NCBI GenBank assembly: GCA_963576725.1
Contig: OY755252.1
Coordinates: forward strand, 51,237,059 to 51,301,058
DNA length: 64,000 nucleotides
Direction: 5' to 3'
Origin: Azorinus chamasolen
Lineage: Eukaryota > Mollusca > Bivalvia > Cardiida > Solecurtidae
Each line of letters opens with the position of its first letter. Position 1 is the first letter of the stretch. The notes beneath the pieces are model-generated. The model was not told the DNA's origin. It saw only the letters and a program-made list of their open reading frames with translations, and did not search any database. The translations under genes were made by a program, and so were the position numbers. Shown here piece after piece: positions 36,301-49,660 of the stretch.

Positions 36301-39300
36301 CGCGGTAATATCGGCCCAATGTTGACCCGATATAACAAAACTGATATACATATTAGTGGGACGAAATTAAACAGACAATGAAAATATTGTTTACAAAATG
36401 CTTTGTGCAGGCCAACTTCACCGTCTTATTGTTTAACACAAATTAACAAGAAACACACCAATATCGGCCCGACGTCAAGCCGATATTGCACATAATAGGT
36501 AATATCGGCCCGATGTTGGCCCGATATTTCGAAAACGGGGTATAGAAAATAATTAAGTAGACCGATATCTATTATTGTTAACTAATAAACTTATAATATG
36601 ATGCTGAAATTGTTTCCATTATAATCTTTATGAAACATTTAAAACTTTACGCTATGTCGGCCCTACATCGTGCCGACATCGGGGCAATGTCGGCAGGCTC
36701 TTCCGATATTCCGACCTTTTGCCGACATCGGCCCGATATTGGTGTGCTGGCTGGGAAGTGTTTAACTCTTTCACTGTTCTATGTTTATTTCATAATGAAA
36801 TATGGAACATTACCGAAAAATAAAATTTGTGTGATATGTTTATGTTGCTCCGATCTAAAGTCGAAGATATTATTTTTACAGTCAATTGGCTTACAGACCT
36901 ACAGAAATAGGTTAGAAAATTACGAGGGGTCCGGGTGGACTGATGTCCGCCTCGTTACTATACATCTCGAGGGGTCTAGTGTCCGAGTGGGCTAATGTCC
37001 ACCCATCAAAACAATATAAGTGAGCTAATGTCCGCCCTCCTCAAAACCACGAGTGGGCTAATGTTCGCCCCCTACAAAAACACGAGTGGGCTAATGTCCA
37101 CCCTTAGCGAAATAGTGGGCTCTCATCCGGGTGGGCTGTCGTCCGGGTGGGCTAATGTCCTATTTCCTATTTCCATTTCCATGGCAACACCCAAGTTTTT
37201 ATAACGATGGCCCGTACCTGCAAAATCGTCCATATCACAGCCAGTTTTTGTTCTAAACCTATAAAACTGGTACCAAATGAAAGATAGACATTGTGCTTAT
37301 ATTTTCAGCATGTGTTTTTAATTACCTTATTTGCATACTCATGAATATTGATGAGAACGTTACAAATAGTAAAGACAATATAGAAATAACGTAAATATTG
37401 TAACCTATTCACTTTTTATCCTACAAACATCGGAAAAAAACTTCAAATGCAGTTTAACATGATGACAAAATTCTCAGAAAACAAAATATCAAGTTTGAGG
37501 ACCAAAAAATTAACTCTAAGTAACGTTTTAACAGTTTCCACAGTAACCATTCATATCACTCTGTTCACACATATTTTATTAGTCGACACCTAACTGCACT
37601 TATCTTCCACATCACAGCACGTTTTTGTGCTAACTGTATAAAACTGGTACCGAATTAAAGCTAAGACCTTTTGCTTTTGTTTAAAGGTAATATTTAGGAA
37701 TTACCTTATTTCCATACACATGAATATTAATGAGAATAATTAAAAAAGATAGCAAAACATACAGAAATAACGTAAACCTCTCAGTTTTTAGCATACCAAT
37801 ATAAGAAAACAACTTGTTTGAATTGATGACAAAATACTTTGAAAGCAAAGTATCTAAATTGATAACCAAACAATGAACTGTAAGTAACTTTGTAACTGTT
37901 TCCATGGTAACCGATCGTTTCACAAATTTTGGAAAATTGACATCTACCTGTAATACTCCGCTAGATCTCAGTTATTTTTGATGAATCATGCAATCAATTG
38001 TTACAAACACTATGAGGCATTGCTTTAATAGTAAATATTACGTTTCTGATATAAATTAGTTTACATATGCATGAATATTTATGAGAAAAGTAAAAGATGT
38101 TGAAATTTTCGAAATACACCAGTGTTTCTCTTATAAAGCAACACAAGTGCAAAATGGTTAGCTAAAGTTTAAAATGATCACTGAATATCACCAAGATTGT
38201 TATATAAATACCACTAATATGAAACATTGAGCAGCGACACCACCAATATGAAACATTGAGCAGCGACACCACCAATATGAAACATTGAGTAGCGACACCA
38301 CCATATGAAACATTGAGCAGCGACACCACCAATATGAAACATTGAGCAGCGCACCACCAATATGGAACATTGAGCAGCGACACCACCAATATGAAACATT
38401 GAGTAGCGACACCACCAATATGAAACATTGAGCAGCGACACCACCAATATAAAACATTGAGTAGCGACACCACCATATGAAACATTGAGCAGCGACACCA
38501 CCAATATGAAACATTGAATAGCGACACCACCAATATGAAACATTGAGCAGCGACACCACCAATATGAAACATTGAGCAGCGACACCACCAATATGAAACT
38601 CTGAGCAGCGACACCACCAATATGAAACAATGAGCAGCGACACCACCAATATGAAACATTGAGCAGCGACACTACCAATATGAAACATTGAGCAGCGACA
38701 CCACCAATATGAAACATTGAGTAGCGACACCACCATATGAAACATTGAGCAGCGACACCACCAATATGAAACATTGAGCAGCGCACCACCAATATGAAAC
38801 ATTGAGCAGCGACACCACCAATATGAAACATTGAGTAGCGACACCACCAATATGAAACATTGAGCAGCGACACCACCAAAATAAAACATTGAGTAGCGAC
38901 ACCACCATATGAAACATTGAGCAGCGACACCACCAATATGAAACATTGAGCAGCGACACCACCAATATGAAACATTGAGCAGCGACACCACCAATATGAA
39001 ACATTGAGCAGCGACACCACCAATATGAAACTCTGAGCAGCGACACCACTAATATGAAACCTTAAGCAGACGATAATCTTTGCAGACGAAATTTATTATC
39101 ACTCTAAAGTTGTTTAATTAGATATAAGAAGTAAATACCGTTTGTTTTTCATAACACCATATATTTCAGAAATTACCGCCATTTCTTGACACTTACAAAA
39201 GCCCGTGTTGGAGGGACACAAAGACGAAAGGGTTTAATGTACCAATCAGATGTCTTCCCTACTTCTTCCTTATCGGAGCCCCAAAGTGCGGAACAACAGA

Positions 39301-42300
39301 TCTCAACTCAAGGCTTTTAAGACACCCACAAGTGTCAGACAGGGTGAAGAAAGAAATCCATTGGTTTACGAGGAAAAGATTTGGTGAGTAGATTTGTATG
39401 ATGTACATTTGACTAAACAACCACTGATGCGTGATAAATATAAATTATAAGCTTTTAAACCTATTAATCTTTTTCTTATTAAATATTCATGTAAAACATA
39501 ATGACATTATGAATATTTATTAGCTCTTTTTACATAATGACATTATGAATATTTATTAATTAGCTCTTTTTACATAATGACATTATGAATATTTATTAGC
39601 TCTTTTTACATAATGACATATGCGCGCATGGATATTTAGTATTGCTAGAAACTATGGAGTCATATCTCTTAGGATTTAATAGGCATACAGAACAGACCCT
39701 GGTCAGATGGCTCCTACAGGATCCGTTTGAACTGGGTCTGCTCTGTTTGCAACGGCATGAAGAAGCGTTTATATGAAGGAAAAGGTAAAAGAATATATCA
39801 TTATGGACCACTCATCCAAGATTGAACCTGGAATCCGTGCATTTGACATCGCGACAAACTATATACTGGTATAAACATTGTCAACGCATGATTCAGCAGC
39901 CCGTACTGGCACTGATTAGAGGGCTCTGTCAGGAGTCAGCTTCTCGATCTACAGTCTTTGTGTGTGTCTTTTAAAGGGATAGTCTCTACTTGCAACGTTT
40001 TTAAAAATGCCTAACAATTGCATAAAATATTTGTTCATATGCTGAACAGAGGTATATTGCAAGAACGTCAATCGAATAAACGTCGAAGAAGGCAACTGTA
40101 TCATGTGTTCGATATCGAAGACCCGATGCTATTCGGCAATGTATTAGTATTTATTCGGGTTGCGTTTTAGTTTCGTTAACTATTCGATATAAGCCGATGA
40201 TATTTTGTACATTAAATAGGAACACATTAAATAAGAACACATCAAATAGGAACACACAAATTAGAAACATACATATGTATTACATAGGAACACACTAAAT
40301 AGGAACATAGGAACACATCAAACAGGAACATATTAAATATGAACACATTAAATATGAACACACTAAATAGGAACACACTAAATAGGAGCACACTAAATAG
40401 GAGCATACTAAATAGGAACATACTAAATAGGAACACATTAAATAGGAACATTTGTGAACTGCATATCGCCAGGTTATCGTTGTGATAGGGTGAAACCGGG
40501 ATGAACGAACGTTTGTCCATGACACAGAAAACACGTGAAATTTTATTGATAGTAGTGCATAAGTTACCGGCAGGAGATTATATCTATTTTGTAGTAAAAA
40601 CTAGAGGGATAGTCTCTACTTGCAACGTTTTTAAAAATGCCTAACAATTGCATAAAATATTTGTTCATATGCTGAACAGAGGTATATTGCAAGAACGTCA
40701 ATCGAATAAACGTCGAAGAAGGCAACTGTATCATGTGTTCGATATCGAAGACCCGATGCTATTCGGCAATGTATTAGTATTTATTCGGGTTGCGTTTTAG
40801 TTTCGTTAACTATTCGATATAAGCCGATGATATTTTGTACATTAAATAGGAACACATTAAATAAGAACACATCAAATAGGAACACACAAATTAGAAACAT
40901 ACATATGTATTACATAGGAACACACTAAATAGGAACATAGGAACACATCAAACAGGAACATATTAAATATGAACACATTAAATATGAACACACTAAATAG
41001 GAACACACTAAATAGGAGCACACTAAATAGGAGCATACTAAATAGGAACATACTAAATAGGAACACATTAAATAGGAACATTTGTGAACTGCATATCGCC
41101 AGGTTATCGTTGTGATAGGGTGAAACCGGGATGAACGAACGTTTGTCCATGACACAGAAAACACGTGAAATTTTATTGATAGTAGTGCATAAGTTACCGG
41201 CAGGAGATTATATCTATTTTGTAGTAAAAACTATCGGCTTTCAATAGCCAAAATAATTACGAGGTTAGCATTTAAATTGTAAGAGTTACAGTCCTATTTG
41301 TACTTGTGGTACACGGATGTCCGTTCTTCCAGTTGGAACCATTGTTATTGTATAGTATGTACAAACTCCCATGGAGCGGTACAGATCCCTATGTTTCAAA
41401 CAATGTGACAACACATATTTAAAACCCTAATCATATGCTTGGCATTGTCTGTTTTTACTGTTTGCTAAACTGTATGGTCTCCACAAGGTAGGTAGTAAAA
41501 ATCGTTGACGATGGCCTGTCTTATGTCGATCATCATCAGATCGTAACCTTCACGACGTGATCACCTGGTACTGCGATTAATCCGCACATCACTGCATATA
41601 GTCAGTATTCAATCAGCTCCCGCTACAACGTTCTTTCCAACAGAAAGTGTCGGTGTATTGAAACTGTCGTTGTAATGAACATACAGTAACACCCCTTTGA
41701 ATAGGACGTTCAGATTAGCATCAATACAGCATGTAAGACAGTTTTAGACAGGATGAAATGCATGCAGAAAGTTCCCAGAGGAGCTATCTGCATGATTAAA
41801 CATCCACTTACCTAAATGATCTAACTTTTTATTTACTAAGTTTTCTATTAATAGAGAGTTTTACTGTATATGTCTCCAATAGTCTTGTCAGTATAATGAC
41901 TACTCCGCTATATCGACTGTCGTTGTAACGAGTGTTCACTGTATCATAACATAAACATTTATCAGGTAAAGGGTTAAGTTAGTGCCCGTAATGGACTCTC
42001 CGCATCGGGGTTTGGCTAAGTGCCCGTAATGGACTCTCCGCATCGGGGTTTGGCTTAGTGCCCGTAATGGACTCTCCGCATCGGGGTTTGGCTTAGTGCC
42101 CGTAATGGACTCTCCGCATCGGGGTTTGGCTTAGTGTCCGTAATGGACTACCCGCATCGGGGTTTGGCTTAGTGTCCGTAATGGACTCCCCGCATCGGGG
42201 TTTGGCTTAGTGTCCGTAATGGACTCCCCGAATCGGGGTTTGGCTTAGTGTCCGTAATGGACTCTCTGCATCGGGGTTTGGCTTAGTGCCCGTAATGGAC

Positions 42301-45300
42301 TCTCCGCATCGGGGTTTGGCTTAGTGCCCGTAATGGACTCTCCGCATCGGGGTTTGGCTTAGTGCCTGTAATGGACTCTTATGGTTAGTGCCTGTAATGG
42401 ACTCCCGGCATCGGGGTTGGGGTTAGTGCCGTAATGGACTCTCCGCATCGGGGTTTGGGTTAGTGCCTGTAATGGACTCTCCGCATCGGGGTTTGGCTTA
42501 GTGCCCGTAATGGACTCTCCGCATCGGGGTTTGGCTTAGTGTCCGTAATGGACTCCCCGCATCGGGGTTTGGCTTAGTGCCCGTAATGGACTCTTATGGT
42601 TAGTGCCTGTAATGGACTCCCGGCATCGGGGTTGGGGTTAGTGCCGTAATGGACTCTCCGCATCGGGGTTTGGGTTAGTGCCTGTAATGGATTACCCGCA
42701 TCGGGGTTTGGCTTAGTGTCCGTAATGGACTCTCCGCATCGGGGTTTGGCTTAGTGCCCGTAATGGACTCTTATGGTTAGTGCCTGTAATGGACTCCCGG
42801 CATCGGGGTTGGGGTTAGTGCCGTAATGGACTCTCCGCATCGGGGTTTGGGTTAGTGCCTGTAATGGACTCTCTGCATCGGGGTTTGGCTTAGTGCCTGT
42901 AATGGACTCCCAGCATCGGGGTTGGGTTAGTGCCGTAATGGACTCCCGGCATCGGGGTTGGGGTTAGTGCCCTTAATGGACTCCCCACATCGGGGGTAGG
43001 GTCGGATTCGAATACAGAAGAAACTGTTGTGGGGTTTCCTGTTTTTTAACATACCATGCACACAGTGGACTTTAACCAGCGTCCAGACACAAACTGCTTT
43101 CTGGAAAAGAAAAAAAACAACATAAATACTGTAATTAAAGCTACGTAGAACCCCGATACAAACCAAAACAGAATAGACATTGTTGCCTTGTTGCATCATT
43201 GCCTTGTTGCCTTGTTGCATTGTTACCTTGTTGCCTTGTTGCATTGTTGCCTTGTTGCCTTGTTGCCTTGTTGCATTATTGCCTTGTTGCCTTGTTGCAT
43301 TGTTGCCTTGTTGTGTTGTTGCCTTGTTGCCTTGTTGCCTTGTTGCATTATTGCCTTGTTGCCTTGTTGCATTGTTACCTTGATGCCTTGTTGCATCGTT
43401 GCCTTGTTGCCTTGTTGCATTGTTACCTTGATGCCTTGTTGCATTGTTGCCTTGTTGTGTTGTTGCCTTGTTGCATCGTTGCCTTGTTGCATTGTTGCAT
43501 TGTTGCATCGTTGCCTTGTTGCATTGTTGCCTTGTTGCATTGTTGCCTTGTTGCATTGTTTGCATTGTTGTGTTGTTGCCTTGTTGCCTTGTTGCATTGT
43601 TGCATTGTTGCCTTGTTGCCTTATTGCCTTGTTGCATTGTTGCCTTGTTGCATTGTTGCCTTGTTGCCTTGTTGCATTATTGCCTTGTTGCCTTGTGGCA
43701 TTGTTACCTTGATGCCTTGTTGCATCGTTGCCTTGGTGCCTTGTTGCATTGTTACCTTGATGCCTTGTTGCATTGTTGCCTTGTTGCATTGTTGTGTTGT
43801 TGCCTTGTTGCATCGTTGCCTTGTTGCATCGTTGCCTTGTTGCATTGTTGCCTTGTTGCATTGTTGCCTTGTTGCATTGTTGTGTTGTTGCATCGTTGCA
43901 TTGTTGCCTTGTTGCATTGTTGCCTTGTTGCATTGTTGCCTTGTTGCCTTGTTGTGTTGTTGCGTTGTTGCATCGTTGACTTGTTGCACTGCAAACAGTG
44001 TAGACAAGATCGGCCTCTACCCCAGAGACTTAGCATGCGGTCAAGTCCTACACTTTTTGTTACTCATCGGAATATGTACTAGCTAAGACTAGTATAAAAC
44101 AAGTTTGGTCTCGGTAAGATAAGGGTTAACCCTTTGCTTTATATAAAAGCATTTTTACGCATTTACAAACAGAGTAGACCCAGATCAGACGGCTCCTACA
44201 TATCCGGATCTTCTCTGTTTGCGTATGAAATTGTAACATATCTGACACTACAGTATCTACCACTATAGAAAATGAATGTTTATGTATGCCGCTATAGACA
44301 TTCAGCTAATGAATATTCATGATTGATATTTCCAGTGTCTGTGAAGCCTTTTTATGAACAACTACCCACTCTAGACAACTATACGTACCAGCTGAGATTA
44401 GCTGCAGAGGACGCATATTTCATTACCGACGACAACGGCTATCACAACAAAGTTTTCGGTAAGTCTGGTTTGGTAGTTGACTAGAGAGGGTGTGTGTGTG
44501 TGTGTGCGTGCGTTAGTGAGTGAGTGAGTGAGTGAGTAGCCCTGCCAGTAGACTCCTGGCCGGCATTTAAAGGGTTAGTGTCAATTCAATGGCACAACCG
44601 ACACCTCGTAGGAAAGAGTAGTAAGACTTGAATATGGTACTGTACCTGGATAGTTGCATTCGTACCGTGTAATGTGCTCGTAGAACCTGCCTTATGCGGC
44701 CATTCATTTTATGAACACCAGATTCTTAAAACACAGGTGCTAGCTTGATGCAGGACTAAAGTAATGCAGAAAGCTCCATCAACATTGATCTGCATTACCA
44801 TTGATCTGAATTAAGCTACCACCTGGCTTACAGACTTTTGATGGTCTTCATTAAACTACCGTCTGGCTTGTAGACTTTTGATGGTCTTCATTAAGCTACC
44901 GTCTGGCTTATAGACTTTGATGGTCTTCATTAAGCTACCACATGGCTTATAGACTTTTGATGGTCTTCATTAAGCTACCACCTAGCTTATAGACTTTTGA
45001 TGGTCGCTTAAGTCAGGCTATACTGTAGGGTCATCGTTTAATCAGTGTCACTCGTGCGATTCAACTGTAGTCTTAAAGCTCTACTTACATTGGGTGAACA
45101 CCTTGATTTGATGTATATCATGTATGGGCCCTCGACTGGTCTGTCCTATTTATATAACGTTGAGCTTTGGCTGTTCCAATACTAATTTAGCATTATTGAA
45201 ACGTGTCAGGGGCGTAGCTAGCGATATACACTTACGCACGTGCGTTACATTAATCTGAAATATTACTAGGGCCAAAATGGAGCAAAAATGGAAGGCTAAA

Positions 45301-48300
45301 GAGGTAGAGTTTGATAAACGTTCTGTATTGTCGTATAAGCTGTAACCCATTCTCTCACACATTGACACCTTTTGACGCTTGCTCCCGGAACTATAACTAT
45401 GGTGCGTACACTATATTGGGATTCAGCTACGCTCCTGCTTGTGCTCTTACACATTAAATTGTAGTATATGTTTCATTCGTTATCCGTACGTTAGCGCTGC
45501 AATAACCTCATTGAATTCCATATATATATAGAGGATCTTACATGAGTGTTCTTGATTATTGGATTTATTAAATGAGTCTTTTTAAACGATAAAAAACGAG
45601 CTTTAGCGAGTTTTTTTATCGTTTTAAAAAGACGAATTTAATAAATCCAATAATCATGAACACGAATTTTGGAATGATTTTAAGAGTTACACTAAAAAAT
45701 ACCTGTTCCAGTACAGACGACTGCCGTGTATCGACGCTGTAGAACAGCTCTTCACTAATAACTTACCCCGATCCTTTTCAGTCTCAGGTTAAATGTCGCA
45801 CCAACGCTATATGTCGTACTTGACGTTATATGTCGCAAGACTGGCGTTAAATGTCGCAACCAACGCTAAATGTCGCAAAACCTCCTGCTGCTGCATGTTG
45901 CATATATAACACCAAATTTCTCAGCAAATGCCGCTTTATGTCCAATCAACAACGCTAAATGTCGCACTCATTTATAAGCATTATTTCGTAGTATTACTGT
46001 CCCCCTTTAAGCTCCCGGCTTAGGTCAAAGTAAACATTGTATACAGTGAACAACAGTGGTGAACCGTGAATACTAAAATCAAATCACATTTAATTCAATT
46101 TAGTCCGGGAAAGGGAAGGGCCTCGATAATTGTTTTAGAACTGTCTGCCTCTAGCCCTATTGTTGTTAAAGCTTGTTTTTCATATCACTGTAATATATCT
46201 TTTTCATGTATATAATTTGTATGAAATAAAATATGTTTCAACTGAACCCCGGTTCATCCCAGATCACTGAACCGGGATACGCCGGCATCTCAAACTGGCA
46301 CAGTGAGACTGGATCTTTACGCTCATCACGATAAGCCAAGGACGGCTGTTCCGAGCTACGCCGGGAGCTTGAACTAGCGCAGTAATACTACAAAAGAGTG
46401 CATATAAATGAGAGTTACATTTAGCTTTGAAGTTGCGACATATAGCGGCAGTACAATTTGTTGCGACAATTGGCGTCAGATTATGCGACATTTAGCGTTG
46501 GTTCCGACATTTAGTGTCGGCCTTGCGATATACAAAGTCAAGTACGACATTTAGCGTCGGCGCGATATTTAACGTTGCTTCACACGTAACTAAAGCGTTT
46601 CGACGCTATGGGACAGAACTTCACACGTCACTAAAGCGTTTCGACGCTATGGGACAGATCTTCACACGTAACTAAAGCGTTTCGACGCTATGGGACAGAT
46701 CTTTTACTAACAGCTTTCGCTAATTACACCAATTGTTGTCTGTTTCAGGTGACTGCAGTATCTCGATGCTGTGGGGCAACTCGTTTGCTAATTACACCAA
46801 TTGTTGTCTGTGTCAGGTGACAGCAGTGTTTCGACACTGTGGGACAGCTCTTTCGCTAATTACACCATTTGTCTATTTCAGGTGACAGCAGTGTCTCGAC
46901 GCTGTGGGACAACTCGTTTGCTAACAGATTTGAGAGTTACACCAACTACAGCTGGCCTATGCACACAGTGGCCCAAAACATCCACCACCTCAACCCTAAC
47001 ACAAAATTCATTTCTATCATAAGGGACCCGGTAGAAAGGTATAATATTCTACTGACGTTAACACATAATATGCCTATCACGACTTGAGTGGTCACTTTTT
47101 ATTTTTTCAGCGGCTAGCTGTCTATTTTCACTTTTTATGGCGTTCGGAACGCCATATACTAGTCGGTCTCTTTACGGCAACGAGTTCACTTGTCTAGTGA
47201 ACATGCGCAAGACTCTTCATGTATTTAATAATAATTCGCTGTGTGAGATAATTACTACTAATCTACACAAAGATAAACTTTTTAAAAGTCTTGAATTTTA
47301 ATAAACTCCAAGTACCTCGATGCTCCAGAGTGGGCCCTGTACTTTAATCGGAAGAAGAAGAAGAAGAAGACGCGAACGAATATTTTTACCGTAGTTTTCG
47401 CAACACCTTGGCGTTCTAAAGCAGAAGGAATATAGCCGAGGTTTCCGATTGCATTTTTATACACATTCGTAACTGATTAGCATATAGACCTACATCTTCA
47501 GCCAATCAAACTGCCTTTTGCAGAGTATTCGGTCATTTCCGTTTGACCCGTACTCAAAATTAGAAATAGGAAGTTTCATAAAGGACAAGGTCAAAGAAAT
47601 CTAAAATAATCAACCAATGAAATTCGGAATTCCCATATACACATTTATCACGCATCGAACAGCGTGTTTTGACTATGGCACCCAACCTCAACACAAGTCT
47701 AAGTCTTACAAGAAGTAAAACCGTAAAAACACGGGGTTCTATCGGCTTATCAAAGTAAGTATTATCCATAGAAGGTTTTCAACACATATTCAATCAAATT
47801 ATATTCCAGTGTCAATAACAACTGTGAAAATAAGAGTCTCTTCTTTGTATCGTGTAACCGCCGAGTCGCCGACACTGTCGTTTGCTCAAGACCTTCAAAT
47901 TTGTAAGAAGACTACATTTATTCAAAATAAACGAGTGCTGAACATGGAAAAATAAATGTTATGTGTAAGAATTAGTTGAACAAAAAATGTAGGATTATAG
48001 GTAGCCTTTGTATCATTTTGATGTTGTGCTTCAGTTTTTGCACCAGCTTTGGACATGAAAGCATTAATTGACCCTTTACTTCATGAATATTCATATAAGA
48101 AATAATGACATCATGAATATAATTAAGATATTCTTTTGCCATAGTAGAAACTAGAAGCATGTCTATATATAAACAGCAGATCATGAGATGGCTCCTTTTG
48201 TTTCAGTCTGTCATATTTTTATGCCCCCAATCAAGGGGGGGCTGACTTTGTTGGTTTGTTGGCTTGGCTCAAACTTTAATGTTGGCAATAACTTTGTAGC

Positions 48301-49574
48301 CATTGCACATACATACTTCAAACCTGGCATGTCTATGCAACTTACAGAGGCGAACATTTTTATTTATTTATTTTTTTAATTTTTTTTTTTTTGGGGGGGG
48401 GGGTGTTGAGGGGGGGGGGGGTTATTAAAATCAAGGTTATATTACAGTTAAATGTCACATTACGGGTCAAATTTATATTTGTCACAATCAGGGGCATAGT
48501 GTTTCACAAAAATGTGTTGTTAATACTGTTATCAATTCCAAGACGTTATTGTTATTAAAGTGTACATCAATTTCCCCCCTTACACATAACATCCATATCA
48601 AACCCGAACGCCATTATGGTCATTCAGGCCTTTGATGTTCTAGTTTTCCACCAATCAGAAACTACGTTGCATTGTAATTTGCATATGACCTACTGGTATT
48701 TTGTAGTAAACTGTATTTTCATTAGTTAATACCTTGACTGGCAAACAGCCTTTTCATAATGCCTCTACACATGGTCAAACTATGCATAATCCAGATACAC
48801 AGTCTACTAACGTGTCGATATTCCTGGGTCATTCTAACGCCATAGTAGTTATTTCAAAACATCGTGTTTTATGATAATTAGCTGCTAAGGCCTCGCAAAT
48901 TGAAATCGATGCAATCGATCCATATTAACCAAATATAAGGCATTCTGTTATACAGACATTTTCTATAAACTTCTCAGAGTTCAGTCAAAACGCCATATAA
49001 TACAGAAAGTGACTATTTACGCAGATATTTAGCATGGAAGAATGTCGACTGTCGAAAGTTCTGTTCTTAAAATAGATGTACTGGAATTCCCATAAAATCA
49101 AAGTACTGATGTACTGATGATGATTACAAAGCGAAAATTGTATTAAACTGGGATTTAAAGAATATAGGCAAACAAAATTGTTATGGTAATGAAAATTTAA
49201 CAATTGTTGTTAATAATAACTGATAATAATATAACTAGAAGTAATAAACTTCAACAGTATGAAATATATGAGTATAATGTAGTAAGAAACAATATGTAGA
49301 CAAACTATAAACAACAAAAGATCAGTATTAATTTGTCTTCAAAATACAGTTTGATAACCTTATTTGTCTGAATGTAGAAAACTATTTGTTTATTACAAAT
49401 GTAAACATATCCATGTTTTGAAATCACTTCTAAATCATATACTGAATTAAGAATAAAAAGGTATAAATAAATGACACTGCAGTAATCTTTACATGGGAAC
49501 AGTGTTTTGAAAATCAAATTTCTGATATTTGGCATAAAATAGCGGTTCTAGAAGGGAAATGTTTAGATCTGACA

Positions 49575-49660
<86 letters not shown>

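Larger units (their letters stand above)
31838..36757. mobile_element. Inner inverted-repeat element (CCCAGCC ends, ATCGGCCCGA motifs)
   Basis: The left end CCCAGCCAACATTCTATATC is mirrored by GATATTGGTGTGCTGGCTGG at the right. Both ends are packed with the self-complementary word ATCGGCCCGAYGTCGG: five tandem 46-base copies at 31957-32260 on the left, several pairs at 36258-36757 on the right. The interior holds MITEs and a Penelope fragment but no transposase I can recognise. Confidence 0.7.
31030..37164. mobile_element. Outer composite element with 250-bp inverted ends (GGACATTAGCCCAC)
   Basis: 31030-31280 and 36915-37164 are inverted copies of one 250-base sequence, itself made of spaced GGCGGACATTAGCCCACTCG and GACAGCCCACCCGGAT motifs. 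The element sits between two units of a 350-bp tandem array, so the empty site can be read. Without the inner element (31838-36757) it would be about 1.2 kb. No transposase was recognised. Confidence 0.75.

Noticed and set aside
38162..39049. Minus-strand frames of 165-269 codons
   Set aside because: A 29-bp repeat rotates through the three frames and lacks stops; the same peptide appears in each frame.
43163..44086. Long open frames on both strands, including an N/Q-rich 236-codon frame
   Set aside because: They come from a stop-free 9-bp repeat; all frames are open and no splice or promoter context exists.
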